A stretch of 17,907 nucleotides of DNA from assembly GCA_028705785.1 (NCBI GenBank), contig JAQWCT010000020.1, forward strand, positions 1-17,907, read 5' to 3'. A program made the translations under genes and the position numbers. The stretch is from Sulfurospirillaceae bacterium. GTDB lineage: Bacteria > Campylobacterota > Campylobacteria > Campylobacterales > Sulfurospirillaceae. Below the pieces are notes generated by a model. The model was not told the origin of the DNA and made no database searches. It saw only the letters and a list, made by a program, of their open reading frames with translations. Positions 14,138 to 17,907 of this stretch are shown in pieces; position 1 is the first letter of the stretch; each line of letters opens with the position of its first letter.

Positions 14138-15435
14138 ATCGCTATTTGGTCATATTGTCACTTATGATAAGTTTGCTTAGTAGTACAGATATGCCTACTG
14201 TAACACTGAGTGATGCTTATAAGGCAGCTCTTTTATATGAAGCAAAGCTAAAATCAGTAGGATATCAAGTAGATGCTAAAGAAGAAGATGTTAAACAAGC
14301 AGAATCACAACTTTACCCCCAAATATTTGCCTCATTAGATAATTCAAATAGAAAATATAAAGAAAATTTTTATAAAAGAGATATTAAAGAAAACTATAAT
14401 TCAGCATCCATTACGGCAAATCAGGCTCTGTATCATCCTGAGATTTTTTCTCAAATAGAAAGTGCTGAGTTAAAAGTTGATTCTGCAAAAATATATCTTT
14501 CTAAACAACAACAAGAATTAGCCTATAAAGTTTCAGATGCGTATATTTCGATTTTAAAATATCAAAATAGTGTTGCTGTCGCGCTTTCTTATGTCAATAC
14601 GAATTTAATCAAACATCAGCAAATTTCTGAAAAATTTGATCTTGCATTAGCAAATAAAATGGATTTTTTAGAATCAAAGCTTTCTTATGAACAAGCTAAG
14701 ATAACACTCCATAAGCAAGAAAATTTACTCTCTTTGGCAAAAGTAAAATTGAAAAACCTCACAGGTATTGATGTCGAAACAATACCGTCGGTTGAATTCG
14801 ATACGCTTTCGATAGAAAATTTATTATTTATTGAAAAGACAGAGGATTTGCACAATAATCCAGATATTAAGATGGCACAACTTAGTACTAAAATTTATGA
14901 AAAAGAGATAGAAAGTGCAAAATATGGGCATTATCCCAAGCTTGATTTGAGTATTTCGCATACTGAATATAATACTAAAGATACAACAGTTGACTACGAG
15001 AGAGATAGCAGAATAATGCTTGAGTTTAAAATTCCTATTTTTCAAGGAGGAAGAATTTCTTCTCAAATTGAAAAAAACAAGATAATGCTTAATTCTGCTA
15101 AAGAAGATTTGGTTGATCAGCAAAGGGAAGTTAAAATTAAATATGAAGAGCTTATTTTAAATTATGAAGCTGCTCTTAAAGATATAGCCTTGCAAAAAAA
15201 TGCACAAAATTCGGCTACACTTTATTTAAGTGCTGTTCAAAAAGGCCATGAATATGGATTAAAAAACCTGATTGATTTAGAAGATGCAAAAACCAAACTT
15301 TATGAAACAAAGTTTAAGCTCATTGATTCGGTATATACACTCATTAATTCATATGTAGGTATTTTAAATATTACCGGCAAACTAACGACTAAAGATATTG
15401 AAAAACTTAATGAAATAATTTTTAAAACAAGTTAA
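14134..15435 (+). CDS. TolC-family outer membrane channel (PrtF/SapF-like)
   Basis: A 433-residue protein, a normal length for the family. A hydrophobic signal peptide (residues 1-about 17) lies at the N-terminus. Two outer-membrane-factor repeats follow, each with long amphipathic helices rich in Ala, Glu, Lys and Gln: VTLSDAYKAALLYEAKLK and AESQLYPQIFASLDNS in the first, and AKYGHYPKLDLSISH with FKIPIFQGGRISSQIE in the second. This pattern of Y-P-x-hydrophobic followed by G-x-R is typical of TolC relatives. It would complete the ABC/HlyD channel. AAAAGG in the end of the glycosyltransferase gene precedes ATG 14134, which overlaps the upstream TGA. Confidence 0.92.
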   Translation: MNRYLVILSLMISLLSSTDMPTVTLSDAYKAALLYEAKLKSVGYQVDAKEEDVKQAESQLYPQIFASLDNSNRKYKENFYKRDIKENYNSASITANQALYHPEIFSQIESAELKVDSAKIYLSKQQQELAYKVSDAYISILKYQNSVAVALSYVNTNLIKHQQISEKFDLALANKMDFLESKLSYEQAKITLHKQENLLSLAKVKLKNLTGIDVETIPSVEFDTLSIENLLFIEKTEDLHNNPDIKMAQLSTKIYEKEIESAKYGHYPKLDLSISHTEYNTKDTTVDYERDSRIMLEFKIPIFQGGRISSQIEKNKIMLNSAKEDLVDQQREVKIKYEELILNYEAALKDIALQKNAQNSATLYLSAVQKGHEYGLKNLIDLEDAKTKLYETKFKLIDSVYTLINSYVGILNITGKLTTKDIEKLNEIIFKTS

Positions 15436-15460
15436 ATGCAAATGCGAGTACAATAACCGT

Positions 15461-16777
15461 ATGAAGAATTATACACTTAACACAATACTTTTTTTATGCG
15501 ATTCATTCTTTCTATGGATAGTGTATTATAGTGTTGGATGGTTTCGTGAGATTGCTGAAATGATTGGTATGTTACCTTTTCGAACATATGATCAAAGGGA
15601 TTTTATTTTTGTTTATGTCCTTATTACATTAATTTTACTATATGAAAAAATTTATAAATATCGATTTGATTTTTGGGAAGAGACGAAACTCATACTCAAA
15701 GCACTCCTCCTCTCTTTTGTTATTGTGCTCTCCTTTTTAATGCTCAGTAAAATCAATATGGAGTACTCAAGATCTTTTCTTGTGATGTATTTTGTAGCGC
15801 TCTTTCTATTAATGCCTATTTTTAAAAGATATACAAAAAAAATGCTTTTTTCATCTCTCTACTTAAGAAAAAGAGTAAAAATCATAGGCGATAAAGAACA
15901 AAAAAAAGTCATGAAAGAAGAGTTTAAAAAAAATTGGTATTTGGGATTGCATAGCGTTGAAAGTACGCATGATGCTATTTTTATAGCTACCAAAGATATG
16001 CCTATGGACACACTTAATACTTATTTAAATAAATATATGAAAGAGAGTAAAGATCTTTACCTCTTACCGTATATCTCTAAAGTAAATTTTGCTGAAGCCA
16101 ATATGATGGAGTATTTCAATATTAGAACATCGGTAATTCATATCGAAAATGAGTTACTCAAACCACGAAATATTTTACTTAAAGAACTTTTTGAAAAGAT
16201 TATAACACTGATTATATTTCCATTTTTTTTGCTCTTACATATATTCATTTGTTACCTCATCAAGATAGATTCCAAAGGATCTGTCTTGTTTAAACAAAGG
16301 AGATTGGGGAAAAACAATAACTTTTTTAAATGCTTAAAATATAGAACGATGTTAGAGAATAGTGATGAATTATTATCCTCGTATCTTCGAAGCCACCCTG
16401 ATGAAGTAGCCTACCATGACAAGTATCATAAATACAAAAATGATCCTAGAATTACGAAGATAGGAAAGTTTTTACGCAGAACTTCGCTTGATGAGTTGCC
16501 TCAAATCATTAATGTATTAAAAGGTGATATGAATTTGGTTGGACCAAGACCTTATATGTTAGAAGAAATGACAAAAATTGAAGATGATTTACATACAATA
16601 CTAAGTGTTAAACCTGGCATTACAGGACTTTGGCAAGTAAGTGGTCGAAATAATGTGACTTTTGAAAGTCGCAAGGAGCTTGATATCTGGTATATACAAA
16701 ATTGGTCATTATGGATGGATTTGGTGATTCTTTTTAAGACCATTAAAGTTGTTTTAATGAGAAAAGGGGCTCAGTAA
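15461..16777 (+). CDS. Polyprenyl-phosphate sugar-1-phosphate transferase (WbaP-like priming enzyme)
   Basis: A 438-residue membrane protein. Four N-terminal hydrophobic segments (about 5-115) and a short linker domain precede the C-terminal bacterial sugar transferase domain (from about 240). That domain starts with a re-entrant hydrophobic helix (ITLIIFPFFLLLHIFICYL), then LFKQRRLGKNNNFFKCLKYRTM, SLDELPQ with the catalytic D344-E345 pair, GDMNLVGPRP (GPRP at 361-364) and KPGITGLWQVSGRN. The family moves a sugar-1-phosphate from a nucleotide sugar to undecaprenyl phosphate, the first step in building O-antigen, capsule or protein-linked glycan. The gene follows the TolC-like gene by 25 bp with no terminator between, so it likely shares its transcript. 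The ribosome site is weak. The linker that normally carries a nucleotide-binding fold is short and diverged. Confidence 0.93.
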   Translation: MKNYTLNTILFLCDSFFLWIVYYSVGWFREIAEMIGMLPFRTYDQRDFIFVYVLITLILLYEKIYKYRFDFWEETKLILKALLLSFVIVLSFLMLSKINMEYSRSFLVMYFVALFLLMPIFKRYTKKMLFSSLYLRKRVKIIGDKEQKKVMKEEFKKNWYLGLHSVESTHDAIFIATKDMPMDTLNTYLNKYMKESKDLYLLPYISKVNFAEANMMEYFNIRTSVIHIENELLKPRNILLKELFEKIITLIIFPFFLLLHIFICYLIKIDSKGSVLFKQRRLGKNNNFFKCLKYRTMLENSDELLSSYLRSHPDEVAYHDKYHKYKNDPRITKIGKFLRRTSLDELPQIINVLKGDMNLVGPRPYMLEEMTKIEDDLHTILSVKPGITGLWQVSGRNNVTFESRKELDIWYIQNWSLWMDLVILFKTIKVVLMRKGAQ

Positions 16778-16791
16778 AAAAGAAAGAGTTA

Positions 16792-16800
16792 TGCTAGAAT
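16792..16800 (+). promoter_or_regulatory. Possible extended -10 promoter for the last two genes
   Basis: TGCTAGAAT is an extended -10 element with one mismatch, 36 bases before ATG 16837 and just after the sugar transferase stop. No -35 is seen. It suggests the final gene pair can be transcribed separately from the export block. Confidence 0.45.
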
Positions 16801-16836
16801 ACTTCTTATATTTTGAATGTCAAAATGGAGATAGCG

Positions 16837-17592
16837 ATGGAAGAAGAGAGTGATAGCATAGAGGATTTGGAAAGAGAGAATGTCTCTGAATCAGCTTTTG
16901 ATTTTATTGTCTTAGTTCAAAATTTTAATGATGAGTTTTTTAATGATGAATATGAAGTCTTAAAGTTTAATATCAATTTCTTAGAGAGTAATGGATTTGC
17001 CTATCAGACAAAAATTGACTATATGAAACTTAATCGTTTTATTGCGGCCGCATATAATACCATCGAGTCAAATGATATACAAGTCATTGACGCTTTAATA
17101 TCTAAATTCTACAAAGATGTTGTTTTCCTCAACAGTTTTTATAAAAATTTTCTCGAAAAATCTAAAGATGCAGAGAGCGTATTTAAGCACTTTTTTTTAA
17201 AATTTGTCGGAGGTATGAGTGAGCTATATAACTTATTAAGTGAAAAAGAAAAGCAAAAATTAAGTGAAGAAGAATGTGCTGCTTTTGAAGATTATATCAA
17301 AGAAGAATTTATTAATGAATTTAAAAAAGAACGAGATGATTATGAACAGCATTTGCGTTCCATCATCAATACAAAAACTTATTATTTTGATAAACTTTTA
17401 TGGAGTGAAGCCAAGAATAGCCCTGCGATTTTAGATTTTTTCAAAAAATCAAAACGCACAGATGGCGAATTAACCGAAGAACTCTCAACGAAAATATTTA
17501 TAAAACAGTACATGCAAAGTATTGATCTTTCCCATACGAAAGACATTAAATGGCATCAATATTTGCAAAATGTACTCATGATAATGGATTAA
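16837..17592 (+). CDS. Unrecognised acidic, helical protein
   Basis: I do not recognise the family. The protein is 251 residues from ATG 16837, chosen because GGAG (16827-16830) lies 6 bases upstream. Earlier in-frame starts (TTG 16813, ATG 16825) lack a site. It is strongly acidic at the N-terminus (MEEESDSIEDLEREN) and rich in Phe, Tyr, Glu and Lys. Sequence such as NFNDEFFNDEYEVLKFNINFLES and KEEFINEFKKERDDYEQH suggests an all-helical cytoplasmic fold. There is no signal peptide, membrane segment or catalytic motif that I can name. The next gene begins 2 bases after its stop and encodes a cyclic-nucleotide-binding domain, so the two may work together in signalling. That is inference from spacing only. 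Confidence 0.8.
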   Translation: MEEESDSIEDLERENVSESAFDFIVLVQNFNDEFFNDEYEVLKFNINFLESNGFAYQTKIDYMKLNRFIAAAYNTIESNDIQVIDALISKFYKDVVFLNSFYKNFLEKSKDAESVFKHFFLKFVGGMSELYNLLSEKEKQKLSEEECAAFEDYIKEEFINEFKKERDDYEQHLRSIINTKTYYFDKLLWSEAKNSPAILDFFKKSKRTDGELTEELSTKIFIKQYMQSIDLSHTKDIKWHQYLQNVLMIMD

Positions 17593-17594
17593 TC

Positions 17595-17907
17595 ATGGTT
17601 ATTAAAAATACAAATTATACAAAAATTGAGATAGGTCGTATTTTAGAAGCAGGTCATGCTAGTAAACTTACTGTCTCTCAAGAAAAGCTATTGGAAATCA
17701 GTGATAGAATTTACTTATTTGATGGTATTTCTAAAGAAGATATTATTCGGATGACTACGAATGTTAAATTTAAACGACATGCAAAAGGTGAAGTCATTAT
17801 GAATGCAGGTGATACCAGTAAAGAGGTCTATTTTATCCTCAATGGTACAGGTGTCGTCGTAGTGGACGGTAAAAAGATTGTTGCAACGATTGACTCTGGT
17901 AACATGT
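17595..17907 (+). CDS. Cyclic-nucleotide-binding domain protein, 3' end outside window
   Basis: The frame runs from ATG 17595 to the right edge, giving 104 residues. After an N-terminal lead of about 40 residues, a cNMP-binding fold begins: YLFDGISKEDIIRM (helix), VKFKRHAKGEVIMNAGDTS, then EVYFILNGTGVVVVDGKKI and IDSGNM. The order G-E-x-I, G-D, YFIL-x-G and I-x-x-G matches the cAMP-receptor jelly roll. The phosphate-binding cassette and any output domain lie beyond the window, so ligand binding and function cannot be judged. It could be a Crp/Fnr-type regulator or another cNMP-domain protein. The 2-bp gap to the preceding gene indicates co-transcription. Confidence 0.85.
   Translation, partial: MVIKNTNYTKIEIGRILEAGHASKLTVSQEKLLEISDRIYLFDGISKEDIIRMTTNVKFKRHAKGEVIMNAGDTSKEVYFILNGTGVVVVDGKKIVATIDSGNM

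Overview
The window is AT-rich, uses close Shine-Dalgarno sites and packs its genes tightly, almost all on the + strand. Its core is a paracrystalline surface-layer (S-layer) locus in the order SapC, type I ABC transporter, HlyD-type adaptor, TolC-type channel. That is the order of the Campylobacter fetus sapCDEF secretion genes. Together with the base composition this suggests a member of the Campylobacterota, perhaps Sulfurospirillum-like. The taxonomic call is inference from gene content.

Region 1 (1-3621) holds envelope glycan genes. First is the C-terminal module of a family-4 glycosyltransferase running in from the left edge. It is followed by an MBOAT O-acyltransferase and a membrane-anchored SGNH-like protein, which look like a two-protein O-acetylation system for an exported glycan. 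Region 2 (3658-4203) is a self-contained type II toxin-antitoxin pair with its own extended -10 promoter. Region 3 (4204-7877) carries a 25-bp inverted repeat, a near-consensus sigma-70 promoter and a 1021-residue secreted S-layer-like protein. That protein has an N-terminal DUF4214 module, a long cysteine-free Thr/Ala/Val-rich body and a short C-terminal RTX block. Three successive hairpins follow it. Next come tRNA-Thr(UGU) at 7878 and an unrecognised 144-residue protein.

Region 4 (8412-16777) is the export and glycosylation block. A perfect 56-bp palindrome sits at the 5' side of a REP-associated tyrosine transposase (RAYT, Y1/HUH type). This transposase is open in frame into a SapC-family domain that keeps its own ribosome binding site. 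The ABC transporter, HlyD adaptor, a glycosyltransferase, the TolC-like channel and a polyprenyl-phosphate sugar-1-phosphate transferase follow. Two of these junctions overlap. Region 5 (16792 to the right edge) has an unrecognised acidic helical protein and the start of a cyclic-nucleotide-binding-domain protein, 2 bp apart.

Working model (inference): the S-layer protein is exported unfolded by the ABC/HlyD/TolC channel using its C-terminal RTX/secretion region. The interleaved sugar transferases and the upstream acetylation pair build or decorate the glycan that anchors or modifies it. The most unusual items are the RAYT-SapC in-frame fusion with its palindrome, the glycosyltransferase placed inside the secretion operon, and a tRNA-Thr gene directly downstream of a very Thr-rich, ACA-rich gene.
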